From assembly GCA_021234155.1 (NCBI GenBank), contig JAJEKV010000065.1:7589333-7653332 (forward strand): a stretch of DNA of 64,000 nucleotides. Direction: 5' to 3'. Under the pieces are notes generated by a model. It was not told the DNA's origin and ran no database searches. It saw only the letters and a list, made by a program, of their open reading frames with translations. How positions within the stretch are numbered: position 1 is the stretch's first letter; the number at the start of each line of letters is the position of its first letter. This document shows positions 23,580 through 36,500 of this stretch, in pieces. Source of the DNA: Isoetes taiwanensis (Eukaryota; Streptophyta; Lycopodiopsida; Isoetales; Isoetaceae). Both the position numbers and the translations under genes were made by a program.

Positions 23580-24830
23580 TGAAAGTCATGGAACCAATGT
23601 GGTGTTGCCGTGACCAGAAAGAGTTGAGCATCAGGAAAGGCGTCTGAGACTCCAGTAGAGGGATCATCTGTGTGGATGCGTGAAAGATAATCCGGGACAA
23701 CATGAGATTTGCCGGCCTTGTGAACAATTTCAAAAGGTGCAAATTCTTGCAGAAGTAGGACCCAACGTGCAATGCGGCCCGTGGGCGTGGATTTGTTGAT
23801 CAAGTAAAGAAGTGCCTGGTGGTCAACAAAGAATTTGATTTGACTGCCCAAAAGATAGTGACGGAAGCGTTGGACGCAGAAAATTAAACCCAAGGCTTCT
23901 CGCTCTGTGGCAGAGTAGTTGCGTTCAGCAGAATTGAGTTTCCGGCTGGCGTAGCGGTTTGGTTTGTCAGTGTGCGCATCATATTCTTGAGAAAGAACAG
24001 CTCCAATAGCAAAGGCCGAGACATCGACATGGACATGAAAGGGCTTGTCCCATTGAGGAGGAACAAGAACCGGGGCCTGAGTAAGCAAGAGCTTCAACTG
24101 TTGGAAAGCAGCATCCGCCTGGGAATTCCAAGCCCAGGTGGATTCATCACCCGTGAGTTTATGAATGGGATCTGCAATGGCTGCGAGTCCAGGAATGAAG
24201 GTGGAGTAATAATTGACCTTACCCAAGAAAGAGCGTGTTTCCTTTATATTGGCTGGTGCTTGAGCCTTGAGCACACAGCTGATTTTGGCAGGATCCGTGG
24301 TGATACCTGCTTCACTGACCACATGTCCCAACAGAACACCGGAAGTGACACAAAAGGTGCATTTCTCGGGATTGAGACTAATGCCGGACTCATCACATTT
24401 CTGAAAGACAAGTTCCAATTTATCCAAATGGTCAGCCATGGAACTGTAGGCAGAGAAGTCATCTTGAAAAATTTGCAAGAAGGGATTTTCCTTCATAAAA
24501 TCCTGAAAAACTGAGAGCATGATACGTTGAAACGTGGATGGAGAGTTTGATAATCCAAAAGGAACCACCTTGTAGGCAAAAGTGCCCCACGGGGTGGTGA
24601 AGGTAGTCTTGAGTTGATCAGATTCTTTGATTGAGATCTGATTGTAGCCAGAAAAACCATCCATGAAGGAGTACATCTCATGTCCAGCAACCTCTTCGAA
24701 CACAGTGTCCGTGAAGGGAAGTGGAAAATGATCACGCCCGTGGCTCGATTGAGTTTTTCGGTAGTCCACGCAAACGCGCGGATCTTACCATTGTGTTTGA
24801 GTGCAATGACGATGGGGCTCACCCATTCGA
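23580..24830 (-). pseudogene. Gypsy reverse transcriptase and RNase H
   Basis: The longest intact frame of the element (24769-23213) covers most of the palm: DHFPLPFTD, FMDGFSGYNQI, PFGLSNSPSTFQRIM. At the active site FQDD stands where Y(L/M/I/V)DD is usual. RNase H follows with HVDVSAFAIGAVLSQ, the Glu of ERNYSATEREALGL and the Asp of FFVDHQALLYL. The first RT motif sits in another frame at 24822-24770 (SPIVIALKHNGKIR), joined by small shifts. The polymerase core is otherwise well conserved. Confidence 0.93.
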
Positions 24831-24839
24831 ATGTTTGAC

Positions 24840-25640
24840 CTCATAGATCAAACCCGCAAAGAAGGAGTTTGTCAATTTCCGCCTTGACGCCGATCGCGGT
24901 AATTAGGGTTGAGCCGCATCGTCGTTCTTTGGTGGACGTGCATCGACTTGGTAGGAATGGTGAGTTCCCCAAGGTTTTGTTGATCCCAGAAGATCTCTGT
25001 AGCTCGAGTGAAAAATGTGTTTGAATTTTTGAAGAGCGTGGACGCCTTGTTACGATAGGGTGTCGGAAGATTGGCGGCAAGTCGGACGGGCTGATTGTTG
25101 CCTACGCCCACAATCTCGACTTCCCAGTCTGAATATGGGGATAACTTCCGTGTCTTGGACAATATGAGCAGGAGGTTGAAGCATAACAGGATGCTTGCTT
25201 TTCTGCGTGGTGAAAAAGAGAGTCTTTGAAGTTCCTCAAGCGTAGGTTGCTTCATGACGTGTGTACATCGTGAAGGGGCAGGAGGTTTACGTCTCAAAAG
25301 TGATCAACCCATTGGATTGGATTGCAAGGAGCCGTAAGGGTCAAGCAAAGCAGCCACACCGGGTCCCGATCAAGAGTCATTTCTCCCCAAGGATCAAAGA
25401 TATTCGGGTAGGATGACAGAGGAGGCGCCTCACGCGGTGGAGCCGAACTTGATAAATATTCGGCATCCTCGAGTCGATTGTCGGAGAGAGAGGGTTCAGC
25501 ATTGTTGACGGAAATGATTTTGCCGTTTTCAAGTCCATGGTGGCATTGAGGTGACCATCGGTGATGACGAGCGATCCGCGGGCCCAAGAATGAATGCTCT
25601 TGGCTACTGGCGGAGAAAAGGTCCACGACCAACATTTCAT
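24840..25640 (-). pseudogene. Linker between gypsy protease and reverse transcriptase, broken
   Basis: Minus-strand frames alternate over short distances; fragments such as DGHLNATMDLKTAK continue from the protease. No domain is recognised. CAG/CTG is sparse and frameshifts are dense, unlike the neighbouring polymerase segment. Confidence 0.5.
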
Positions 25641-25940
25641 AATCACCGGATCTTCTCCAGCCTTCCAAACACCAAATTCAAGGGGAATCTGAGATCACCT
25701 ATGTTGATGTGAAGAAGAGGCATGGCGCCTTTGAGGTCTCGTGATATGGCCATTGGCCAATTTGATGTCATATGGGGCACGATATAGAGTTGTCGATGCC
25801 CATTTGTTTGGCTGAGTTTATCCGTGATGAGATTGACCACGCTACCTCCGGCCAATTTGAACATGATTGACTTGTTTGTTGGCCCACCGTGGCATGGACC
25901 GTGGGGAGTAGAGGTAGCAACAGCCCCAACCAAAACAAAT
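25640..25940 (-). pseudogene. Gypsy aspartic protease, damaged
   Basis: Minus strand reads GGSVVNLITDKLSQTNG and LLHINIGDLRFPLNLVFG, which resembles the retropepsin fold of plant gypsy elements (D-G/S-G-x-N-xI-x near the start, then a hydrophobic (I/V)G-x-L-x-F strand). The catalytic Asp of the D(S/T)G motif is not visible in this frame, either lost or behind an indel. Confidence 0.6.
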
Positions 25941-28910
25941 GGGAGTGGTAAGCGGTCCTTGAGAGCGGGACGAGTTTCAAAATTGTAGCCAAGCTTAAAG
26001 GAATTTTGATTTTGGCTAGCTCCTCTTGGAGTTCAGAGGCACATGAGAAAAAAGGATCTACTGGATCCACAGTGCGGAGTGCTTGGTAAGGAAGCAGCAA
26101 CTTCTTTGAGTAGGTCAACCTCCGCAGCGATATTGGGATATATCTGAGAGCGTGGAGGTTGAGACGTGGAAGGTGCGTCTTGTCGTTGTTGAGCTCTCGT
26201 GGTGGCATGGACATTAGCCAACGTGCGGCCTTCAGCAGCTTGCATGAGGTTCAAAATGCTTTGGCGAACTTTAGGCATGACATTCGGCATGAGTTTCTCC
26301 AAGTCCGGTGCAAAATGGACCTTTTTGTCTTCTGCATGAGGAATGGCGTCGACTGCAAAGGCAGGTTGCGTGCCATTAGGAATAATGGTTAAGGGACGTG
26401 ACCAGGGTAGCCCTTAAGGATGAAAGTTCGCCAAAAGGCTATTTTTTAAGGGTATCGAGAAATTTTGACGCTATGGTTTAGTAGGGCTCGTTATAGATGA
26501 AAAAAATAAAATTAGCCAACTTTTCTACAAACAAATCTCGCTCCACTTGAAAATTCGCCACATCCACTAAGCGTCATAACTATGGATTCGCCTTATCCTC
26601 TACCCTCCTTCTCGAAGATTTCTTAAGGAATCGCCTAATATTCTAGGCTTTCTTCATAATCTAATCCATTCTCCATATCTATCCAGGTACATATGATAAT
26701 TTTAAGAGTTATTTTTATAGCTATTGTGTTTCAAATACTTCTAAGGATGCACTGGAGAGCATTTTATTACAGACCTCCCTTTTAATAGATTTGTTTTATC
26801 TACAAGGATAAGCCACATTCTCATTTGCAAAGGTTAAGTTGTGGTATTGCATCGTGCAACTATAGTTATAATGTGTTTGTGTCCTTGATTAAATATGGAT
26901 GTCATGAATAAAATTTCACCACAAAAATTGCACTTGGAAAATAAAGACACTTAAATCTTGGCAAAATAATATTGGCCATGATTCGCCTATATTTCTATAA
27001 AAAACATTCATGTCTAGAAAACTTTTCGCCAGCATAACTAATCTTGCAACTCTATTATTCGCCCAACCTTCTAAATTATGCTTAGACAAATTCAGCCTTA
27101 AGGGCAACCCTGGACGTGACGCCCTGGTCTGGCGTGAAACCAAACCAACCCAATTTGATGGCTGGACTGGAGGATTAAGAGCCTGAAAAATTTCTTCCTG
27201 TGCTTGTTGATCCATCTGAGGTTGATTGGCAGGAGCAGGTTGATAGCGTGATTGCTGAGGCGCGCGAGGTGGCTTCCGAAGAACTGGACGCGGGCCTTGT
27301 TTGCCATTAGCAATCCAGAGTTGGTAAGCCGTGAGGCGGACTGATGTGGTACGATTAGTGCGAGGAAGCCGCACTGAACTTGGGGAAGTTGAGGACACGC
27401 TGGTGGTGGTATGACCCCATTCTTGGCGGTGATAACACCGAAGCTTTGAAGGATCAAAAAGGAGAACGTGTGTTGGGTCCCCGTTGTTGCTCTCCTTGGC
27501 GATAGAGTTGATTGGGTTCTTTGTAGTGGTGGCTGGCGATATGGCGATTGGTGCTGCGGTGTTGTTTGCACTTGATAAACCATCTTGTTGCGGAAAGGTG
27601 TAGGATGAGGCGAGTGCATTCTTCCGTGGCATGATTGCACACATTGCGGCGTTTACAATGAGGCGGGCCATTGGTGGAGTTACACTCATTCGCCAAGTGG
27701 CCTTGATATTTGCGGATATGGCACCAGATCGATTGCTACTATGGATTGGCGTGTTGAGGTTGAATAGCGGTCACCGGGGACGGGGGCGGGTGGAATGAAA
27801 GGGAGCTCTGAAGAGCCACGCCACGGAGGAAACATTGGCCCGAGTGATTGACAAGATCGATAGCCTGCTCCAAAGTCTTCTACAGTATTCAGTCATGAGT
27901 CCGATAGTCGGAGGAAGTCCTTGGAGAAACCAGACCAAGATCCGGCTCGTGGGGGGTACTCCTTGAGTTTCTTTGAAGCGAGAATGTGAAGGCGGTCCGC
28001 AAAATCCCGAGGCGGAACTCGTGGGCTCTTGTTGAAGGTCATTGAGTTGCTTGAGATGAAGTTGATCATCATCCGTGGTCCCATAGTGAGAAAAAAAAAA
28101 GTTTTCATTTGGACCAATCTTGTTTCAGTGGCTTTTGTTGGACATGAGCCATTGATGAGGGAGCCCGCAATGTGGTGGAAAAGATGTGGAATTTCAGTTG
28201 AGGTTGCGCATGACCATTGGGGACAGCGAGCCTCAAATTCTTCCATGTGGGCCTGAGCACTTTGGTCTAAAGGTTTGCCTTTTCGTGTTGCCAAAGGTGG
28301 GATAAGTCAACAAAGGGTGCGAAGGTAGAGGTAAAAGTCTTTGGGCTGGACGAACATGATAGTGAGGATATTGAGGTGGAGTTGGGGGGGTATGGTCTTT
28401 GGAAAGACCTATTTGAAGGGGTGGCCGAGGTGGGGGTACCTTGGAGATGCCCCGATCATTGGGTTTGAGGTCTGTAAGATTGTAAAAGAAGAGCGGTAGG
28501 AAAGGTAGGGAAGGGAAAATGAGGGGGAGGAGCCAAAGAGACATGTGGATATCCCCTGTCTACCCGTGGGAGATGATGGTTGTGAAGGCAGGTATGGCCA
28601 AAAGAGTGATGGATGAAGGCATGTTCAAGGGGTATGAAAGTAAGGTTGAGCAGGTGGAGCCGGATAGGGCTCCCGAGCAGTGATGAGGAGAGACGAGGGT
28701 CGTGAGCAATGTTGCACGCTTGAGGTGGAGAATTTGGACGAGACATGACACGAGGGGTGGGTGGCCCGGACCGAGCCCTAGACCGAATGTGGCCTCCCTC
28801 AATGTCATAAGCAGATCCATACATGTCAACAACAACTTCCCGATGATGGCGCCCAATCGAGACGCCGTGCGGGAAAGTTCTTCCGGGCGTGAAGTTTGGA
28901 CAGACATGGC
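25941..28910 (-). pseudogene. Gypsy gag with zinc knuckles, frameshifted
   Basis: A start is likely near 28908 (MSVQTSRPEELSRTA). A proline-rich N-terminal part follows, then at about 28290-27900 a capsid-like region (DFADRLHILASKKLKEYP). At 27740-27420 three CCHC-type knuckles can be traced (CHIRKYQGHLANEC, CKRRNVCNHATEEC and CYHRQEWGH). In each the second Cys is replaced by Arg through a CCG where CTG is expected. 27100-27330 is Q/P rich. 26400-27000 is AT-rich, non-coding-like DNA in the middle of the region and may be a small insertion or an intron. 26290-26000 carries a further coding-like piece before the protease. Confidence 0.75.
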
Positions 28911-28954
28911 GGAGTAAGAAGGGAAAAACGACGACCCGGCGGCGGCGGCGGCGG

Positions 28955-29523
28955 TGTTTGGGGTGCAGGTTCGGTAACTCCTGCAAGACAGCCCTCTGTG
29001 AGGACCCTTGGATCTAACAGGAGAATCCGTGGGGACTATGTCACGCGGGATTTGCAAGAAAAGAACAAGAAGAAGAAAACGGAACAGAAAAGAACAATGA
29101 GAGGAAAATGATATGCTTCTTTGATATCAATGATGAACATACATGAGCTCTCGCAATCGAGAGAAGACTGAAGAGACAAGACTCAAAACTCATCTAGCCC
29201 TCATATGCTAGCTCTACTCATATATATAGTACAATGGCCTTTGGCCCAATATAGACACTGGTGATCTCGGTGCGACTCACGGAAGGAGGCCCGATTTCTT
29301 GAGGAATGTTGGGGTGCCTCTTGAAGTGCCTAGAATCATTCTTGGACGCCCGGCAGGTGGTGTGACCCCTCACTTGTCCGAAGCGGCGCCTCTTGATAGG
29401 CTGCCTTTGCTTGGTCTTTCATGGGCCTTGGATGGCTGACCCGTGGTTGATTGCGGATCCTTGAGCTTGGCCTGGTCCGTCGTATGCATGAATAGTCCTG
29501 TACCAGGAGGCACAGGACTAACA
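28955..29523 (-). repeat. Gypsy 5' LTR
   Basis: Same limits as the other LTR. On the minus strand it is followed by CCGCCGCCGCCGCC rather than a recognisable TGG-initial tRNA primer binding site; the site is either unusual or damaged by a CCG run. Confidence 0.93.
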
Positions 29524-29528
29524 AGCTG

Positions 29529-30519
29529 GTCCACCTCATTGATCCATATCTCCAATGGCCGTGTCCTTTCCCAAGAGACATGCCCTCATGACTTTTCATA
29601 TACTCTTTCACCTGCTTACATAAATTATCCTATTTTCCATATTTCAATACAGTTCAACTCAAGCATTGCGACTACTGAGGGAGCCCTTCCGGTCTGCTCT
29701 TGTCTCTTAAAGGCGGTTCTATATTCTCAAATTCATACATGAATATATGATTCCAAAATCTATTCAATTTTGTATGATTATATAAGATTCTCGTTTTCTG
29801 CCATATGCATCATATTTAATTTCAGGATGAAGCGACTAGATCTGACTCATGACTTTATCTTCCATAGGATGTTATTTCAATATTTAGATTCATAATTCAT
29901 TTGTGCCATCTACAAAAGCATAAATTCCAATACAACACAATTAATTCTCATGCTCGAGACGGCTGAACACACCTAACAACAACAATTTAAGCTACATACG
30001 CAACTTTTCCGTTCCTCGCAATATGACACTACTCATGCCCGGCACCGTTACCATATAAATTGAAGCAAAAACTATAATAAAATGCATACCCACATATTGC
30101 AAGACACACCCATTATGCAAATGACACAAGGAAGTTTATTAAAGTATAAAATCCAACAAATAGTTAAATGTAGTCTAAATGGGAAAGCGCAAAGGCGATA
30201 GCAGCTAAAAGGTTATTACAAATGGAGTTTTAACGGACTTATACAATTTTTTTTTTTTTGTGTAGTTATCACACCAAACAACAAATTGTTTAAACCGGAT
30301 CGATACCGCCTACCTTAACTTAAATCGTTGATGCCATTTGGAAAAGTGTTAAGACATCTTGACTCACGGTGGAATGAAAAAATCTTGGAAGGAGAAATGC
30401 CTTTAAGCTAATAAAGATTTTAGATCAGCTTTTAAGATAAAGACACGATCAAACAATGAAGGATCGACCCTTTCGGCCCATTTGCCAAGTAATCTATACC
30501 AATGGTAAAGGTAGGCCGC
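29529..30519. repeat. Array unit 3, right piece
   Basis: Continues from 17759 after the gypsy element (one AGCTG counted). It contains the LTR body, flank and antisense kinase-gene fragment. Confidence 0.9.
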
Positions 30520-33500
30520 ACAACCAATGGTAATGGTAATGCACAAGTTGCATAAGCATGGCAACACAACCAAGAATCAATGCTAGATCAAAACATATTG
30601 AGATCGGTACCACTTTATGCGAAAAAAGATTCTTGTGGCCGGAAGACATGGTAGTAGTTTTTTCTTAAAAGCGTCTACCAAAAGACAAATTCGTTTTATG
30701 CGGACAAAGCCACGAACATAGAAGATTGTCGATAGGCATCGGATAAGAGGGAGTGTTAGCAGAATGGGATTCCCCAAGTTATCGTGCACGCAAAGCCGTC
30801 ATGCATTACGCCACATTATCCATAAGCCACATAAATTTGGTCCACCTCATTGATCCATATCTCCAATGGCCATGTCCTTTCCCAAGAGACATGCCCTCAT
30901 GACTTTTCATATACTCTTTCACTGCTTACATAAATTGTCCTATTTTCCATATTTCAATACAGTTCAACTCAAGCATTTGCGACTACGAGGGAGCCCTTCG
31001 GTCTGCTTTGCTCACATCTCTCAAAGGCGGTTCTATATTCTCAAATTCATACATGAATATATGATTCCAAAATCTATTCAATTTTGTATGATTATATAAG
31101 ATTCTCGTTTTCTGCCATATGCATCATATTTAATTTCAGGATGAAGCGACTAGATCGGACTCATGACTTTATCTTCCATAGGATGTTATTTCAATATTTA
31201 GATTCATAATTCATTTGTGCCATCTACAAAAGCATAAAATTCAATACAACACAATTAATTATCATGCTCGGACAATGAACACACCTAACAACAACAATTT
31301 AAGCTACACATCGCAACTTTTCCGTTCCTCGCAATATGACACTACTCATGCGGCACCGCGTTACCATATAAATTGAAGCAAAAACTATAATAAAATGCAT
31401 ACCCACATATTGCAAGACACACCCATTATGCAAATGACACAAGGAAGTTTATTAAAGTATAAAATCCAACAAATAGTTTGTAGTCTAAATGGGAAGCGCA
31501 AGGCGATGCTTGTTGCCCAAGGGTTATTACAAATGGAGTTTTAACAGACTTATACAACTTTTTTTTTTTGTGTAGTTATCACACCAAACAACAAATTGTT
31601 TCGACAGATCTGATACCGCCTACCTTAACTTAAATCGTTGATGCCATTTGGAAAAGTGTTAAGACATCTTGACTACGGTGGGCCGAAAATCTTGGAAGGA
31701 GAAATGCCTTTCACTAATAAAGATTTTAGATCAGCTTTTAAGATGAAGACACGATCAAACAATGAAGGATCGACCCTTTCGGCCCATTTGCCAAGTAATC
31801 TATACCAATGGTAAAGGTAGGCCGCACAACCAATGGTAATGGTAATGCACAAGTTGCATAAGCATGGCAACACAACCAAGAATCAATGCTAGATCAAAAC
31901 ATATTGAGATCGATTACCACTTTATGCGAAAAAAGATTCTTGTGGCCCGGAAGACATGGTAGCGATTTTCTTACAAAGCGTCTACCAAAAGACAAATTCG
32001 TTTTATGCGAGACAAAGCCTGAACATAGAAGATTGTCGATAGGCATCGGATAAGAGGGAGTGTTAACGAGAATGGGATTCCCCAAGTTATCGTGCACGCA
32101 AAACCGTCATGCATTACGCCACATTATCCATAAGCCACATAAGCTGGTCCACCTCATTGATCCATATCTCCAATGGCCATGTCCTTTCCCAAGAGACATG
32201 CCCTCATGACTTTTCATATACTCTTTACTGCTTACATAAATTGTCCTATTTTTCATATTTCAATACAGTTCAACTCTAGCATTGCACGACTACGAGGGAG
32301 CCCTTCGGTCTGGCACTCTTGTCTCTCAAGGCAGTTCTATATTCTCAAATTCATACATGAATATATGATTCCAAAATCTATTCAATTTTGTATGATTATA
32401 TAAGATTCTCGTTTTCTGCCATATGCATCATATTTAATTTCAGGATGAAGCGACTAGATCTGACTCATGACTTTATCTTCCATAGGATGTTATTTCAATA
32501 TTTAGATTCATAATTCATTTGTGCCATCTACAAAAGCATAAATTCCAATACAACACAATTAATTCTCATGCTCGGGCAACTGAACACACCTAACAACAAC
32601 AATTTAGCTACATACGCAACTTTTTCGTTCCTCTTAAATATGACACTACTCATGCCCGGCACCGTTACCATATAAATTGAAGCAAAAACTATAATAAAAT
32701 GCATACCCACATATTGCAAGACACACCCATTATGCAAATGACACAAGGAAGTTTATTAAAGTATAAAATCCAACAAATAGCTGTAGTCTAAATGGGAAAC
32801 TGCAAGGCAGTAACTGCCCAAGGGTTATTACAAATGGAGTTTTAACAGACTTATACAACTTTTTTTTTTTGTGTAGTTATCACACCAAACAACAAATTGT
32901 TTCGACAGATCTGATACCGCCTACCTTAACTTAAATCGTTGATGCCATTTGGAAAAGTGTTAAGACATCTTGACTCACGGTGGGCCGAAAATCTTGGAAG
33001 GAGAAATGCCTTTTCGCTAATAAAGATTTTAGATCAGCTTTTAAGATGAAACCACGATCAAACAATGAAGGATCGACCCTTTCGGCCCATTTGCCAAGTA
33101 ATCTATACCAATGGTAAAGGTAGGCCGCACAACCAATGGTAATGGTAATGCACAAGTTGCATAAGCATGGCAACACAACCAAGAATCAATGCTAGATCAA
33201 AACATATTGAGATCGGTACCACTTTATGCGAAAAAAGATTCTTGTGGCCGGAAGACATGGTAGCAGTTTTTTCTTACAAAGCGTCTACCAAAGACAAATT
33301 CGTTTTATGCGGACAAAGCACGAACATAGAAGATTGTCGATAGGCATCGGATAAGAGGGGTGTTAGCAGAATGGGATTCCCCAAGTTATGCGTGCACGCA
33401 AAACCGTCATGCATTACGCCACATTATCCATAAGCCACATAAAAGCTGGTCCACCTCATTGATCCATATCTCCAATGGCCATGTCCTTTCCCAAGAGACA

Positions 33501-36500
33501 TGCCCTCATGACTTTTCATATACTCTTTCACTGCTTACATAAATTGTCCTATTTTCCATATTTCAATACAGTTCAACTCAAGCATTTGCGACTACGAGGG
33601 AGCCCTTCGGTCTGCTTTCTTTTGTCTCTCAAAGGCGGTTCTATATTCTCAAATTCATACATGAATATATGATTCCAAAATCTATTCAATTTTGTATGAT
33701 TATATAAGATTCTCGTTTTACGCCATATGCATCATATTTAATTTCGGGATGAAGCGACTAGATCGACTCATGACTTTATCTTCCATAGGATGTTATTTCA
33801 ATATTTAGATTCATAATTCATTTGTGCCATCTACAAAAGCATAAATTCCAATACAACACAATTAATTCTCATGCTCGGACATTTTGAACACACCTAACAA
33901 CAACAATTTTAGCTACATCGCAACTTTTTAGTTCCTCGCCAATATGACACTACTCATGCCCACACCGTTACCATATAAATTGAAGCAAAAACTATAATAA
34001 AATGCATACCCACATATTGCAAGACACACCCATTATGCAAATGACACAAGGAAGTTTATTAAAGTATAAAATCAACAAATAGTTTTGTAGTCTAAATGGG
34101 AAGCGCAAAGGCGATAGCTTACCCAAGGGTTATTACAAATGGGTTTTAACGGACTTATACAACTTTTTTTTTTTTTTTGTGTAGTTATCACACCAAACAA
34201 CAAATTGTTTCGACGGATCGATACCGCCTACCTTAACTTAAATCGTTGATGCCATTTGGAAAAGTGTTAAGACATCTTGACTCACGGTGGGCGAAAATCT
34301 TGGAAGGAGAAATGCCTTTAAGCTAATAAAGATTTTAGATCAGCTTTTAAGATGAAGACACGATCAAACAATGAAGGATCGACCCTTTAGGCCCATTTGC
34401 CAAGTAATCTATACCAATGGTAAAGGTAGGCCGCACAACCAATGGTAATGGTAATGCACAAGTTGCATAAGCATGGCAACACAACCAAGAATCAATGCTA
34501 GATCAAAACATATTGAGATCGGTACCACTTTATGCGAAAAAAGATTCTTGTGGCCCGGAAGACATGGTAGCAGATTTTCTTACAAAGCGTCTACCAAAAG
34601 ACAAATTCGTTTTATGCGGACAAAGCACGAACATAGAAGATTGTCGATAGGCATCGGATAAGAGGGAGTGTTAGAGAATGGGATTCCCCAAGTTATCACG
34701 TGCACGCAAAACCGTCATGCGATACGCCACATTATCCATAAGCCACATAAAAGCTGGTCCACCTCATTGATCCATATCTCCAATGGCCATGTCCTTTCCC
34801 AAGAGACATGCCCTCATGACTTTTCATATACTCTTTCACCTGCTTACATAAATTGTCCTATTTTCCATATTTCAATACAGTTCAACTCAAGCATTGCTTG
34901 CGACTACGAGGGAGCCCTTCGGTCTGCTTTCTCTTGTCTCTCAAAGGCGGTTCTATATTCTCAAATTCATACATGAATATATGATTCCAAAATCTATTCA
35001 ATTTTGTATGATTATATAAGATTCTCGTTTTACGCCATATGCATCATATTTAATTTCGGGATGAAGCGACTAGATCGACTCATGACTTTATCTTCCATAG
35101 GATGTTATTTCAATATTTAGATTCATAATTCATTTTGTGCCATCTACAAAAGCATAAATTCAATACAACACAATTAATTCTCATGCTTTCGGGACGGCTG
35201 AACACACCTAACAACAACAATTTAGCTACATACGCAACTTTTCCGTTCCTCGCAATATGACACTACTCATGCAGGCACCGTTACCATATAAATTGAGCAA
35301 AAAAACTATAATAAAATGCATACCCACATATTGCAAGACACACCCATTATGCAAATGACACAAGGAAGTTTATTAAAGTATAAAATCCAACAAATATTTT
35401 GTGGTCTAAATGGGAAGCGCAAGGCGATAGCGCCCAAGGGTTATTACAAATGGAGTTTTAACGGACTTATACAACTAGAATTTTTTTTTTTTTTTGTGTA
35501 GTTATCACACCAAACAACAAATTGTTTTCGACGGATCGATACCGCCTACCTTAACTTAAATCGTTGATGCCATTTGGAAAAGTGTTAAGACATCTTGACT
35601 CTACGGTGGGCCGAAAATCTTGGAAGGAGAAATGCCTTTAAGCTAATAAAGATTTTAGATCAGCTTTTAAGATGAAGAACACGATCAAACAATGAAGGAT
35701 CGACCCTTTCGGCCCATTTGCCAAGTAATCTATACCAATGGTAAAGGTAGGCCGCACAACCAATGGTAATGGTAATGCACAAGTTGCATAAGCATGGCAA
35801 CACAACCAGAATCAATGCTAGATCAAAACATATTGAGATCGGTACCACTTTTATGCGAAAAAAGATTCTTGTGACGGAAGACATGGTAGCGATTTTTCTT
35901 ACAAAGCGTCTACCAAAAGACAAATTCGTTTTATGCGGACAAAGCTTTTGAACATAGAAGATTGTCGATAGGCATCGGATAAGAGGGAGTGTTAGCAGAA
36001 TGGGATTCCCCAAGTTATCGTGCACGCAAACCGTCATGCATTACGCCACATTATCCATAAGCCACATAAAAGCTGGTCCACCTCATTGATCCATATCTCC
36101 AATGGCCATGTCCTTTCCCAAGAGACATGCCCTCATGACTTTTCATATACTCTTTCACTGCTTACATAAATTGTCCTATTTTCCATATTTCAATACAGTT
36201 CAACTCAAGCATTACCGCGACTACGAGGGAGCCCTTCGGTCTGGCTGCTCTTTGTCTCTCAAAGGCGGTTCTATATTCTCAAATTCATACATGAATATAT
36301 GATTCCAAAATCTATTCAATTTTGTATGATTATATAAGATTCTCGTTTTACGCCATATGCATCATATTTAATTTCGGGATGGCGACTAGATCGACTCATG
36401 ACTTTATCTTCCATAGGATGTTATTTCAATATTTAGATTCATAATTCATTTTGTGCCATCTCACAAAAGCATAAATTCAATACAACACAATTAATTCTCA

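Larger units (their letters stand above)
17760..29523 (-). mobile_element. Ty3/gypsy LTR retrotransposon, 11.8 kb, nested in the array
   Basis: Two LTRs of 570 and 569 bp begin TGTTTGGGG and end GGACTAACA, with a 5 bp target duplication. Read on the minus strand the order is 5' LTR, gag with zinc knuckles, protease, reverse transcriptase, RNase H, integrase, accessory coding region, polypurine tract, 3' LTR. Reverse transcriptase before integrase places it in Ty3/gypsy. No chromodomain is seen after integrase. The LTRs are near-identical except at about 14 clustered places, mostly around CAG/CTG, so the insertion is probably recent and some damage may be technical. Confidence 0.95.
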
